From Polynucleobacter sp. UK-Mo-2m-Kol15 (lineage in GTDB: Bacteria > Pseudomonadota > Gammaproteobacteria > Burkholderiales > Burkholderiaceae): 64,000 nt of DNA. Below, in pieces: positions 1 through 8,764 of the stretch. Each line of letters begins with the position of its first letter. Position 1 is the first letter of the stretch. The stretch is from NCBI RefSeq assembly GCF_018881505.1, contig NZ_JACVQC010000001.1, positions 1,719,927 through 1,783,926 of the forward strand, written 5' to 3'. A program made the translations under genes and the position numbers. The notes beneath the pieces were generated by a model. The model was not told where the DNA came from, searched no databases, and was given only the letters and a program-made list of their open reading frames with translations.

Positions 1-610
1 GATTCTTACCCAATGATTCAGTAATCGCCTTCCAGCGCACTTCATTACTTGCATCGATCGCATTATGCGCTGTCTCTATGAGGCAGCCACCACGATCAAT
101 TTCTGAATTTTCTAGTAAATGCCATTGCATTGAACTTAACTCATCCTGTAAATACTGTCGCACTATGACAGCATCCTCGGGATGAACGGAAAGCTTTAAT
201 TCAGTAGCATTAATGAACTTTATTGTCGCCTGCGCAATGATTGCCTTTATGACATCCGGATTAACTTTGATTTCTGATCGAATCATCGACTTAGCAATAA
301 CTAAGGATAGATTTAATACGTCATCACAAATTTCTACATTTTTGGCAATAATAGCGGCACTAAATTTTTGGGCTAAAGTCTCTAGGGCGAGCTTTTCATC
401 TGCATTTTCAGAATGTGCCAAAGATTTTCCCTTGGAATAACCATCCTTAAAACCAGAGTCATGACCTTCGGCATAGGCTTTATCAATGACCGCTTGAATT
501 TCATCGGCGGTAAGCTGGGGAACCGCATCCGGATCCTCTTTAGGCAGTGGATTCGCAAACCCAGGGGGTACCAAATCAACAAATATTAAGCTATTGTCCC
601 TATTAGACAT
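1..610 (-). CDS. fliH: FliH, flagellar export ATPase regulator (partial, C-terminus off window)
   Basis: Reading leftward from an ATG at 610-608 there is an open frame of 203 codons that runs off the window. The family binds and restrains the FliI export ATPase at the base of the flagellum. The N-terminus is acidic and proline-rich; residues 49-61 carry the GxxxG repeat (G49, G53, G57, G61) typical of FliH helices, followed by the predicted helical/FliH-like C-terminal region. Its ATG lies inside the last codons of fliG (8-base overlap), so translation is probably coupled. Gene order fliF-fliG-fliH supports the call. The stop codon is not in the window. Confidence 0.88.
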   Translation of the reverse strand, partial: MSNRDNSLIFVDLVPPGFANPLPKEDPDAVPQLTADEIQAVIDKAYAEGHDSGFKDGYSKGKSLAHSENADEKLALETLAQKFSAAIIAKNVEICDDVLNLSLVIAKSMIRSEIKVNPDVIKAIIAQATIKFINATELKLSVHPEDAVIVRQYLQDELSSMQWHLLENSEIDRGGCLIETAHNAIDASNEVRWKAITESLGKN

Positions 611-1613
611 AAGACTCATCACCCTTATTGCTCAACATGATTTGGCCTTCTTCAAATAATGTACGAACAATCTGCAGGATTTCTTTTTGAGCGCCTTCAA
701 CGTCAGATAGCTTGACAGGGCCTTTATTTTCCAAATCATCTCTCATCATGTCTGCAGCACGTGTCGACATGTTTTTAAAGATTTTCTCTCTAAGCTCGGC
801 ACCAGTACCCTTTAGTGCAGTAATTAACACCTCGGATTGAACATCGCGCAGAATGGTTTGAATACCTTTATCGTCAATGCCCAAGATGTCATCAAATACA
901 AACATCTCATCCATAATTTTTTGAGCCATATCGATGTCATATTCTTTAAAGCTATCCATCAAAATGACTTCTTGAGGGCCGGTAATGAAGTTCATGATCT
1001 CAGCAGCAGCTCGTATTCCGCCAATCTGCTTTTTGCTTCCGGCTTGATTGGTGGCCAATAATTTGCCTAGCACTGCATTGAGCTCTTTGAGTGCCGTAGG
1101 TTTGATTTCCTCAAGGGTGGCAATGCGCAGCATGACATCCTTGCGCAAGTCCTCAGAAAATAAAGTTAATATCTGTGAGGCTTGATCAGGCTCCAGATGC
1201 ACTAAGATGGTTGCAATAATTTGCGGATGTTCGTAGCGGATTAAATCTGCAACCGCAGTTCCATCCATCCACTTCAAACTTTCAATACCCTCAGAATCGC
1301 GACTATCTAGGATTCGTTGAAATAAGCCACTAGCGGTTTCGTTACCAAGCGCCTTACTTAATACGTTTCTAGTAAATTCATCGGTATCAAAGTTCAGTGC
1401 CGCACCTTCACCCGCCACACTAAAAAATTCACGTAAGGTTGCAGCCACCTCGGCTTGCTCTACCCTTCTCAGGGTGGCCATAATACCGCCCAAGCGCTGA
1501 ACATCTCTTGGGCTGATATATTTCATTACCTCAGAAGCACCCTCCTCGCCAAGGGCGAGCATGAGCACTGCTGCTTTACTAAGACCGTCAGTATTAGGAG
1601 GAGGCATTTCCAC
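603..1613 (-). CDS. fliG: FliG, flagellar motor switch protein
   Basis: A 336-residue protein, the usual FliG length. FliG sits on the MS ring, contacts the stator and couples ion flow to rotation and switching. The EHPQ motif of the middle domain is present near residue 128, and the C-terminal domain carries the charged helix (DLENKGPVKLSDVEGAQKEI) that contacts MotA. It overlaps the 3' end of fliF by 20 bases and the start of fliH by 8, so fliF-fliG-fliH read as one operon. Confidence 0.97.
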   Translation of the reverse strand: MEMPPPNTDGLSKAAVLMLALGEEGASEVMKYISPRDVQRLGGIMATLRRVEQAEVAATLREFFSVAGEGAALNFDTDEFTRNVLSKALGNETASGLFQRILDSRDSEGIESLKWMDGTAVADLIRYEHPQIIATILVHLEPDQASQILTLFSEDLRKDVMLRIATLEEIKPTALKELNAVLGKLLATNQAGSKKQIGGIRAAAEIMNFITGPQEVILMDSFKEYDIDMAQKIMDEMFVFDDILGIDDKGIQTILRDVQSEVLITALKGTGAELREKIFKNMSTRAADMMRDDLENKGPVKLSDVEGAQKEILQIVRTLFEEGQIMLSNKGDESYV

Positions 1614-3240
1614 TCACCCAGTTAGATACAACATCGGCAACCACCTTAGGATTATCTCTAGCCAATGACTGTACATTATCAATATCGCGCTGATATGGCG
1701 ACTTCTTAATTACTGGCATACCTGTATCATCCATATCTTCCTCAAAAGCGAGAGCAGCTTTGGCGCGCCCAGGGAATATGGTCTCACCGGAAGCCCATTT
1801 AGACATCATTGGCTTGAGCGCTTTTCTATACAGCAGGAAGGCAATGATGATGCTGAGGATGATCTTACCTGACTCTTTGGCCATATCTATATAGCTCGCA
1901 TTCTTCCAAACGGGTAGATCAGGAATATCGCTGACTCTGTTGTCTGTAAATGGCGTGTTCACCACACTCAAGCTATCACCACGCTCCTCATTGAAACCCA
2001 TAGCCTTTTTGGCTAACTCAGAAATTTGAGCTTTTTCATCATCATTTAAAGGACGGCTAGTGATATTGCCATCCTTGTCTACTTCCTGCTTATTATTTAC
2101 AACCACCGCAACGGATAATCGTTTGATGCCACCCATTGATTTTTGCTCATAGGTAACGGTCTTATTAATCTCGTAATTGGTCAGGGTTTTCTTGTCGCTA
2201 CCCATCACTGGAGGTGCAGGGGTATCGCCCGCAGGCCCCGCTCCAGCTCTTGCATTAGCAATAGGAGCATTCGCATTTGCTGCCGGCTGATTGCTTGCAG
2301 CACCAGGCACTCCGCCCGCAGTGCCACCACCTGAATTGGCGCCATTCACAGGCTGGTTAGCCTCGTAGGTTTGCATACTTCTAATAGCGGCCGTCTTCAC
2401 GTCTTGGTTTGGCTTAAATATTTCATTGGCCTCTTCAATGGTGGAGAAGTCAATTTCAGCATTTGCCTCTGCTTTCACATTTTTTGCGCCCACAATTGGG
2501 GTAATGATCGACTGAACACGCTTAGCTACATTACGCTGAATTTCATCGACATACTTCATCTGACTGGCATCAAGTGTTTTTTCACCCTTTTTACCTTGAT
2601 CGGACAATAAATTACCACCGCTATCAACGATATCCACACCTGAAGTAGATAAATTAGGGACGCTACTAGACACTAAGTGAACAATTGCACTTACTTGGCG
2701 CTGCTCCAAAGAGCGGCCTGGGGCTAACTTCACTAATACAGAAGCAGTAGGCTTTTGGTCTTCACGAATGAAAACCGTTGACTTTGGGATTGCGAGGTGA
2801 ACGCGTGCATTATCAACCCCTGAGATTGCCTGAATGCTTCTCTCAAGCTCCCCTTCTAGGGCACGTTGATAGTTAACCTGCTCAACAAACTGAGACACGC
2901 CAAACTTTTGGTTTTCCAGCAATTCAAATCCAACATTGCCAGCTCTAGGAAGGCCCATTGATGCAAGCCTCAACCGCGCTTGGTAGACCTGATCTTCGGG
3001 CACTAGGATTGATGCGCCACCATCCGCAAGCTTGTAAGGAACATTCATTTGCTCCAATGCAGCTACGATTGCGCCCCCATCCTTATCGTTAAAGTTTGAG
3101 AACAGGACCTTATATTTACCGCCCATACTCCACATTAAAACGACGCATATAACGGCAACGATTGCGGCAATACCTAGGGCCAATAGCATCTTTGCGCTAT
3201 TTTCACCATTCAGGCTCATTCGCTCCATTATTTTTTCCAC
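1594..3240 (-). CDS. fliF: FliF, flagellar MS-ring protein
   Basis: FliF forms the membrane MS ring on which the rotor and export gate are built. I chose the GTG at 3240 because AAGGA lies 7 bases upstream of it; the frame is open to an upstream ATG at 3285 that has no such site. The protein has an N-terminal membrane segment about 20 residues in, the YscJ/FliF ring-building domain, an Ala/Gly/Pro/Asn-rich disordered stretch in the middle, and a second membrane helix near the C-terminus followed by the FliG-binding tail. At about 548 residues it is within the family range. Confidence 0.95.
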   Translation of the reverse strand: MEKIMERMSLNGENSAKMLLALGIAAIVAVICVVLMWSMGGKYKVLFSNFNDKDGGAIVAALEQMNVPYKLADGGASILVPEDQVYQARLRLASMGLPRAGNVGFELLENQKFGVSQFVEQVNYQRALEGELERSIQAISGVDNARVHLAIPKSTVFIREDQKPTASVLVKLAPGRSLEQRQVSAIVHLVSSSVPNLSTSGVDIVDSGGNLLSDQGKKGEKTLDASQMKYVDEIQRNVAKRVQSIITPIVGAKNVKAEANAEIDFSTIEEANEIFKPNQDVKTAAIRSMQTYEANQPVNGANSGGGTAGGVPGAASNQPAANANAPIANARAGAGPAGDTPAPPVMGSDKKTLTNYEINKTVTYEQKSMGGIKRLSVAVVVNNKQEVDKDGNITSRPLNDDEKAQISELAKKAMGFNEERGDSLSVVNTPFTDNRVSDIPDLPVWKNASYIDMAKESGKIILSIIIAFLLYRKALKPMMSKWASGETIFPGRAKAALAFEEDMDDTGMPVIKKSPYQRDIDNVQSLARDNPKVVADVVSNWVSGNASS

Positions 3241-3440
3241 TGCGTATTCCTTTTGGCCAATAATTAAATTTCTGTGGCTACCCAATAAACAGTAGCCCTA
3301 TCTTTGGACATATTATCTGCATCTTTATTTTCATTCAATTGAGGGAATAGAGGGTTTTTTTCCTCCTTATTGACCTAACTGAATGGGGCCAATACTGCTA
3401 CATTAAGCTCCATCCAGGTTATAGAAATGGTAGACAGATA

Positions 3441-3821
3441 ATGGCAATTGGCGCAATAGATTCGGGCAAGATTCAAGCCATGCTTTCTCAATTGAAAGCA
3501 GCGGCTCAAAATCAACCTACCAACACCTCCACAATGGTGGGTGGTTTCAATGGGATTGTGAAACCAACCGCACCCCAATCCGTCAATAGTCAGACTAAAG
3601 TTGACTTCTCAGAGGCGCTTAAAGCGTCCTTGGATCAAGTTAACAATAGCCAGTCAAAAGCCGTTGAGCTCGGTAAAAGTTTTGCCATGGGGGATGATAG
3701 CGTCAATCTATCTGATGTGATGGTTGCGTCCCAAAAAGCCAGCATCTCTTTTCAGGCAACAGTACAAGTGCGAAATAAGCTAGTGTCTGCCTATCATGAC
3801 ATCATGAATATGCAGATTTAA
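3441..3821 (+). CDS. fliE: FliE, flagellar hook-basal body junction protein
   Basis: A 126-residue protein with a variable N-terminus and the conserved C-terminal helical half (VDFSEALKASLDQVN, then MVASQKASISFQATVQVRNKLVSAY in part). FliE links the MS ring to the rod and is an early export substrate. It is transcribed away from fliFGH across a 200-base intergenic region, whereas fliE usually leads the fliFGHIJ operon. The ATG has no obvious Shine-Dalgarno site. Confidence 0.94.
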   Translation: MAIGAIDSGKIQAMLSQLKAAAQNQPTNTSTMVGGFNGIVKPTAPQSVNSQTKVDFSEALKASLDQVNNSQSKAVELGKSFAMGDDSVNLSDVMVASQKASISFQATVQVRNKLVSAYHDIMNMQI

Positions 3822-4099
3822 GATATTTTTTGTCCGTGTTCTAGCTCATATATCCAAGCTAAAATTTCTGCAATTGCCCGATACATCTCCTCGGGAACAT
3901 AGTCATCCAGATCAACCTGCATCAAAAGACTGACCAGCTCTTTTGATTCATGAATAAAGATATCATTTTCCACTGCAGTATGAATAATCTGCTCTGCAAC
4001 AATGCCTCGGCCAGATGCGACTACCTTTGGAGCAAAGTCTCCGTGCTCATAAGCTAAGGCCACAGCTTGCTGTACTAATTTGGGATTATTTTTATCCAT
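3818..4099 (-). CDS. FlhB C-terminal-domain-like protein (FlhX/EscU type)
   Basis: A 93-residue protein resembling only the cytoplasmic C-terminal domain of FlhB, the substrate-specificity switch of the flagellar export gate (AVALAYEHGDFAPKVVASG, then VPEEMYRAIAEILAWIY). It has no membrane segments, and the NPTH autocleavage motif of FlhB is replaced by NPKL, so it should not self-cleave. Its last bases overlap fliE on the other strand and its start overlaps the fliK stop by 8 bases. Such stand-alone paralogues occur in several proteobacteria; their role is not settled. Confidence 0.85.
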   Translation of the reverse strand: MDKNNPKLVQQAVALAYEHGDFAPKVVASGRGIVAEQIIHTAVENDIFIHESKELVSLLMQVDLDDYVPEEMYRAIAEILAWIYELEHGQKIS

Positions 4100-4985
4100 T
4101 TTTCAGTACGCTAATATGATCCAGTTTATTAGTGTAGGAATCAAAATGATTTCGTAATTTTGCTACCGCCCCCTCAATTACCTGCCTAGACTGTCGACTT
4201 GCAACTTCAATCTCTATATTGATGCGATCTCGGCTCATCGCAATATGAAAAATAATTTTACCTAAGGTAGGAAGGTCAAGCTCGAGGGTACTTTTGTATG
4301 ATTTTTCTTCTGATGAGTCTGGGCTTGATCCACCATCATCCCTGCTGATAGTCCACTGCATATACTGTTTTGACCAAATCATGCCAGCCCACTGAATTTG
4401 CTGCTTTTCTAAAACATCTAATTGCTTACTGATAATGGCAGAATGATTAAGGTCTTTTTGATTTTGTATCTCTTTACGTAGCTGCTCTATTGTTCTTTTA
4501 CCTTGTATGAAATTCGCGATATGTGATTCGTAGAATAGACCGCTAAAACGCAAGGCATTTTGAAGCTCTAGTGCTGATATCTGCGGATTTCCAATGGATG
4601 TCAGTAATGGTGCCATACCTGAACCCTCAATTTGATTGAGGTTGGCAAATTGTGCAGTTGCAGATAAGGCCTCTAAAACTACTTTTCCTGCGGCACTCAA
4701 TAAAACATGACTAGGCAGAACAGCTGAGGGGTTGGGCTGAAGCACCATAAAAGTGGGCTTTGGATCGCCACCTAGATAGCGTAAATTGATATTCTCACCA
4801 AGCTTGTGGGGCTCTGGTAATTGCATCCTAAAGACTTGATCACCAATTTCAACAGAGGTGATATTGTCAGAATCAACGCCTACCACCCTACCGATATACT
4901 GCATGCCCACCACTAGCCGAGTAGCTTGAGCAGTGTGGTCTTTGAGTGCATTAAATTCAGCACCAGTAATGGGTTTAATTGCCAC
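4092..4985 (-). CDS. fliK: FliK-like flagellar hook-length control protein
   Basis: A 297-residue protein. The C-terminal third (LDLPTLGKIIFHIAMSRDRI, then SRQVIEGAVAKLRNHFDS) matches the Flg_hook domain by which FliK meets FlhB and ends hook export. The N-terminal half has a small beta-rich segment with a YIGRVVGV stretch and a long helical linker. It is shorter than many FliK proteins. It lies directly upstream of the FlhB-C paralogue with overlapping ends, which suggests the two products work together in the substrate switch. The call rests on the C-terminus and the context. Confidence 0.72.
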   Translation of the reverse strand: MAIKPITGAEFNALKDHTAQATRLVVGMQYIGRVVGVDSDNITSVEIGDQVFRMQLPEPHKLGENINLRYLGGDPKPTFMVLQPNPSAVLPSHVLLSAAGKVVLEALSATAQFANLNQIEGSGMAPLLTSIGNPQISALELQNALRFSGLFYESHIANFIQGKRTIEQLRKEIQNQKDLNHSAIISKQLDVLEKQQIQWAGMIWSKQYMQWTISRDDGGSSPDSSEEKSYKSTLELDLPTLGKIIFHIAMSRDRINIEIEVASRQSRQVIEGAVAKLRNHFDSYTNKLDHISVLKNG

Positions 4986-4997
4986 TGAATGAGCCTA

Positions 4998-5285
4998 CTA
5001 TTTTCTCAATCCTTCGCTGCCACCCATAATGTCGGATAAACGTAGCATCCATGGCTGCATTAAATCCATGATTTCCTTATCATTCGATAGGATCGTTTTC
5101 AGGCAAGCTATCTTTCTTTGCAGCGCATCTGCGCTTAGCTGGGCTTTACCATTATGCATGGGTATTTGATGGATATAGCCCTTACATAGCAGCTCTAACT
5201 GGCCATAGCATTTCCAATCTTCCCGACGCGCTGCCTCAAGCATTTGCTGGCTAATTTCAGTTACAGCCTCGTAAAGAGAAAGCAT
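4998..5285 (-). CDS. fliT: FliT-like flagellar export chaperone
   Basis: About 95 residues, all helical by appearance, beginning MLSLYEAVTEISQQMLEAA and with the WxxYxxLE-like stretch WKCYGQLELLCKGYI, as in FliT, the chaperone of the filament cap protein FliD. An upstream in-frame TTG at 5306 would add seven residues; neither start has a clear Shine-Dalgarno site and I prefer the ATG. It ends 13 bases before fliK on the same strand. FliT sequences are weakly conserved, so the name is a probable rather than certain assignment. Confidence 0.65.
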   Translation of the reverse strand: MLSLYEAVTEISQQMLEAARREDWKCYGQLELLCKGYIHQIPMHNGKAQLSADALQRKIACLKTILSNDKEIMDLMQPWMLRLSDIMGGSEGLRK

Positions 5286-5427
5286 GTCGCTTGGAGGTGA
5301 GATCAATTTGATAGGACTTAAAAAGATTTAGGAATAAATTTCAATGAACAGATCATACCGATCTAAATCAAAACCAAAGCCTGTAAAAGGGCATAAAAGA
5401 CCCTCTACCAATTAAATTTAAAAACTA

Positions 5428-6078
5428 CTAGGAGACAATGTTATTTCTGATGGCGTAATGTGCCAATTCTGCCGTGCTTGTCATACCCATTTTCTTTAAT
5501 GCGCGCGAACGGTACATGCTAATAGTCTTGGTAGAAAGCTTCATCCGCTCGGCAATTTGAGTCAAGGTTAATCCAGAAGCAACCATGACTAGGTATTGAT
5601 ATTCACGATCCGATAGGGATTGGTGTGGATCCCCTTCAAAGCTCTTCTCATAAGCCTGGGTTGCTAAGATATTGGCAACATTAGCACTAACGTATTTGGT
5701 ATTAGATGCAACCTGTCGAATTGCGCCAACCAAGTCAGCGGTTGAAGAGGACTTTGTAATATACCCAGAGGCGCCAGCTTTTAGGACTCGTACTGCATAG
5801 AGGTTTTCTGGATGCATTGACAGCACCAGAATGGGCAACTTTTTGTTATCGCGGCGAATGGCCTTAATAACATCTATTCCACTCTTATCTTCAAGATCTA
5901 GATCCAGTACTAAACAATCAATCAGATTATTTGAAACGTATTTGAGGACTTCACTAGCTGAACCTAACTGTGCAGCAATTTCAATGCCGGGATAGGTAGC
6001 GAGAATTTGCGCAAGCCCTTCTCTCAAAACAACATGATCATCTGCCAAAGCTAGGCGGATATGCCTCATTAGAGTCAT
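5428..6078 (-). CDS. NarL/FixJ-type response regulator
   Basis: A 216-residue two-domain regulator. Residues 6-120 form the receiver, with the acidic pair D13/D14, the phospho-acceptor D59 (LVLDLD) and the conserved Lys near residue 109 (GYITKSS). The C-terminal 60 residues are a LuxR-type helix-turn-helix (LSDREYQYLVMVASGLT, then LSTKTISMYRSRALKKM). No full histidine kinase lies beside it. Possible partners nearby are the two EAL-HDOD proteins and the small H-box protein at 8133-8390. Placement inside the flagellar locus suggests a motility or attachment target, which is inference. Confidence 0.93.
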   Translation of the reverse strand: MTLMRHIRLALADDHVVLREGLAQILATYPGIEIAAQLGSASEVLKYVSNNLIDCLVLDLDLEDKSGIDVIKAIRRDNKKLPILVLSMHPENLYAVRVLKAGASGYITKSSSTADLVGAIRQVASNTKYVSANVANILATQAYEKSFEGDPHQSLSDREYQYLVMVASGLTLTQIAERMKLSTKTISMYRSRALKKMGMTSTAELAHYAIRNNIVS

Positions 6079-6131
6079 GCGGGGAAAATCCTATTCAGTT
6101 AAATTAACGGCTAACTAAATATACCAAAAAA

Positions 6132-7448
6132 CTAGGATTTTGCTCTATTGATTTGGCTATTTAGCTCATTGCTCCACTGAATAGCCTGAATTTGGATATT
6201 AGTGATTTGCTCTGCAGTCAGACCTAGAATCTTTCTAATAGATTCCATTTCGTCAAAATTAACCGCTTCAATGGCATCTGCAAGATTGAGCAATTGACCA
6301 AATAAACCTTCTCGATGTAGCAGTCCATTTTGTAGCTGCTCTGCTAATGGAATTTGGGCCAATACTTCCTCAAGAGATAAGTCAGTTACTTGATTGATGA
6401 GAGATAGCATACCAACCATAAATGCCTGATCACTAATGCCAGGTTGTGCAACATTATTTTGTTGCGACAAGAGTTCGAGGAACTTAGCGCGGTTAACCAC
6501 TCTTTGCTGTAAGTCAGTATTCAGTTTTGATCCTGCTTGTGTGTAGACCAATAGCATCATCCACTGCAGTAATTGCTTTTGGCCTAGCACCACTAAAGCT
6601 TGTCGCACGCTCGATATTTGCATGTGCCCGCCAATGCCAACGGAGTTGACTAGGCGTAACAATCCTAGAGTGAGATCTGGGCTATTTTTAAAATAAGGTT
6701 CAATTGAAGCGATATCGGAATCTTTAAACAACAAACCAATCACCTGAATGAGACTTAATTGCTCTGCTTTTGGCTTTTTACCCTTTAGGAGGGTTGGCTG
6801 AGAAAAATACTCTCCCTGAAAAAGCTTAATGCCAAGGTCTTTACATAAATCAAAATCAGCCTCTGATTGAACGTGTGATGCAAAAATTGCCAGCGCAGGA
6901 GATTTCTTACGAATCTCAGCAACCAGTTCTTGGAAATTAGGTTGCGACAGCTGATTTAAGATTAACGATCCACCATCAGCCATGGTCAACGCAAGATTGA
7001 CTTTAATAAAGTCGAGTAAAGGGGTAATTTTTTCATTTGCCGTGGAAAAATTAAACCACTCCACAGCAAAACGAAATCCTTTTCTTTTCAGGGACTGAAG
7101 GCGCTCAATGGCATCATCACTAAAGCGGGAGAAATCAATCAACTCCAAAACAATTCTGCGTGGAGGTAATAGATCAATCGTATTGCTGACAAGCATCTTC
7201 TCGGAGACAGGAATAAATCCATCTACATCACCAAGAACACTCTCAAGTCCAAAATGGCTCATCGCATTAATAATGATGTTGCTACTTGTAGCCAAATCAT
7301 CATCATCAGTGTGATTGTTTAAGCTTTCCTTAGACCGAAACAGCATTTCGTAGGCGACGATTTTTCCACGAATATCGAGGATAGGATTTCTGCCCAGGAA
7401 AATATCTGCAGAATTTGCATCTACTAGAACCGGATCGGACTCAATCAT
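6132..7448 (-). CDS. EAL-HDOD signalling protein (degenerate EAL)
   Basis: A 438-residue protein with an N-terminal EAL-like domain (IFLGRNPILDIRGKIVAYEM) and a C-terminal HDOD domain (about residues 200-400, SIEPYFKNSPDLTLGLLRLVNS). The catalytic EAL triad is replaced by YEM and the downstream metal ligands are not evident, so c-di-GMP hydrolysis is unlikely. The domain pair is that of the YuxH/CdgJ family, whose members affect motility in Vibrio. It lies 53 bases upstream of the response regulator on the same strand, so the two may be co-transcribed. Confidence 0.88.
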   Translation of the reverse strand: MIESDPVLVDANSADIFLGRNPILDIRGKIVAYEMLFRSKESLNNHTDDDDLATSSNIIINAMSHFGLESVLGDVDGFIPVSEKMLVSNTIDLLPPRRIVLELIDFSRFSDDAIERLQSLKRKGFRFAVEWFNFSTANEKITPLLDFIKVNLALTMADGGSLILNQLSQPNFQELVAEIRKKSPALAIFASHVQSEADFDLCKDLGIKLFQGEYFSQPTLLKGKKPKAEQLSLIQVIGLLFKDSDIASIEPYFKNSPDLTLGLLRLVNSVGIGGHMQISSVRQALVVLGQKQLLQWMMLLVYTQAGSKLNTDLQQRVVNRAKFLELLSQQNNVAQPGISDQAFMVGMLSLINQVTDLSLEEVLAQIPLAEQLQNGLLHREGLFGQLLNLADAIEAVNFDEMESIRKILGLTAEQITNIQIQAIQWSNELNSQINRAKS

Positions 7449-7594
7449 GTATCCCCATTTTGCGAAAAAGAATCGATAACCCCCTGGATATCACCATGGG
7501 ACATAAAGAATGTAATGTGAGGAAAACGGATTCAATCCGCAGAATAGAGGCATAAATAGCACTCTATTCTATTTTTAGACTACCGAGGTAGGAT

Positions 7595-7999
7595 TTAGGC
7601 GGAAGTGTTGATTAGGGAGCCCAAACTGGCGCCAACCAATAAAGCATGATCAGTATGATCAACCGTAGGATTTCCAGGATTGGCAGAGCTGTGGGGATTA
7701 TTAGGCCCAGCTACCTTGTTTTGATGCTGCGCTTCTTGAGAATTAGCAATATCTCTGGAAAGTTGATCCATTTGCGTTTTATCACCAGTGCTCAGGGAGC
7801 GCTCAAGTCTCTCAAACAGGGTGCTTGGAGAAATGATACCGCCACTGCCAACAAAGCCCAACAGTGCTTGCTGCGCTGCATCAATGTCTCCGCTGCGCAA
7901 AGCTGCGCTTAAAGCCCCTAGATACCTGCTTCTGATATCTTGAGTAGATGGGTCAGGTGAACCACCATAAGATGAAATTGAATTTATCTGCATATTCAT
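7595..7999 (-). CDS. Hypothetical protein in flagellar/signalling cluster
   Basis: A 134-residue soluble protein with no family I recognise. A strong Shine-Dalgarno (AGGAGGTC) sits 2 bases from the ATG at 7999, which supports expression. The first 20 residues are Ser/Gly-rich, residues 23-100 look helical (ALSAALRSGDIDAAQQALLG, RLERSLSTGDKTQMDQLSRD), then comes an Asn/Pro/His-rich linker and a hydrophobic C-terminal tail (HALLVGASLGSLINTSA). There is no signal peptide. Its position between the H-box gene and the first EAL-HDOD gene suggests a role with them, but no function can be read from the sequence. Confidence 0.6.
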   Translation of the reverse strand: MNMQINSISSYGGSPDPSTQDIRSRYLGALSAALRSGDIDAAQQALLGFVGSGGIISPSTLFERLERSLSTGDKTQMDQLSRDIANSQEAQHQNKVAGPNNPHSSANPGNPTVDHTDHALLVGASLGSLINTSA

Positions 8000-8132
8000 A
8001 TGACCTCCTCTAACTAAAGAATATCTCCTAAATTACGTTAAATATATTAAAAATGCAAAAAAGCCAAAAAACTAACTTTTAATACACTTCCTATGAGTTT
8101 CTTTACGACATCCATTTGGGAAACTTTAATAA

Positions 8133-8390
8133 TTATTCAAGAAATTTCTTTAATTTTTGTAAATCTTCATTTAAAGCATTGGAAATGGCACTGGACTCAT
8201 CGATAGCCTGGTTAATGAGGGCGATTTTTGCAGCAAAATCCTCTTTAGAGGGCATTTCAGACTTGGATAACAAGAGCTCAATGGCAAATCGGATCACCAG
8301 GAGGGGCTGACCCTGATCATGGACTAGCTGTTCCAGATGGGAAATGAGAGCCTGAGCATCATTTTCAGATACCTCTTCCCTTGAAATCAT
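8133..8390 (-). CDS. Stand-alone histidine-kinase H-box (DHp-like) protein
   Basis: An 85-residue helical protein. Residues 24-32 read HDQGQPLLV, which matches the H-box of HisKA domains (phospho-accepting His, acidic residue next to it, Pro at +5), followed by IRFAIELLL as in helix 1. A second helix (KIALINQAIDESSAISNAL) resembles helix 2 of a dimerisation/phosphotransfer hairpin. There is no ATPase domain and no membrane segment. It starts 12 bases after the stop of the gene at 8403 with no clear ribosome site, so it is probably translationally coupled. It could be a phosphotransfer protein for the nearby NarL-type regulator; this is inference. Confidence 0.6.
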   Translation of the reverse strand: MISREEVSENDAQALISHLEQLVHDQGQPLLVIRFAIELLLSKSEMPSKEDFAAKIALINQAIDESSAISNALNEDLQKLKKFLE

Positions 8391-8402
8391 TGATTTAAAT
8401 AC

Positions 8403-8729
8403 TCAATTGCAGATCTTTTTGCCATCAGCTTGCACAGTGCAAGTAGTGCCATTTGCATTAATTGTTTGATTTCCATTAGTAACAGAGCTCCCACCCTGCA
8501 CAGGAGGTGAATTAATAGGATCATATGCTCCAGGAGTATTAGTAGGGTAGGCATAAGGCGAAATAATAGGGTAAACATTAGCAGGATAATTAGGGTTTCT
8601 ACCTACCTGACCACCACCCATTGGCGGCCCTCCAACTGGACCACCCCCAATTGGGTGAGAAAAGGCAATGCCTGAACTTAAAGAGCCCAAGACAACCGAA
8701 AAGATCATTAATGTTTTACGAAAGCTCAT
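8403..8729 (-). CDS. Exported Gly/Pro/Asn-rich small protein
   Basis: A 108-residue protein with a Sec signal peptide (residues 1-24, cleavage likely after IAFS) and a mature part rich in Gly, Pro, Asn and Tyr (PIGGGPVGGPPMGGG, then PYAYPTNTP). The end, NGTTCTVQADGKKICN, has two cysteines that could pair. AAGG lies about 8 bases before the ATG. The composition suggests a disordered periplasmic or surface protein. I know no specific function. It heads a likely two-gene unit with the H-box gene downstream. Confidence 0.65.
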   Translation of the reverse strand: MSFRKTLMIFSVVLGSLSSGIAFSHPIGGGPVGGPPMGGGQVGRNPNYPANVYPIISPYAYPTNTPGAYDPINSPPVQGGSSVTNGNQTINANGTTCTVQADGKKICN

Positions 8730-8764
8730 GGTCTAGCCTTTTTATATTAATACAGCAGCCTTCA

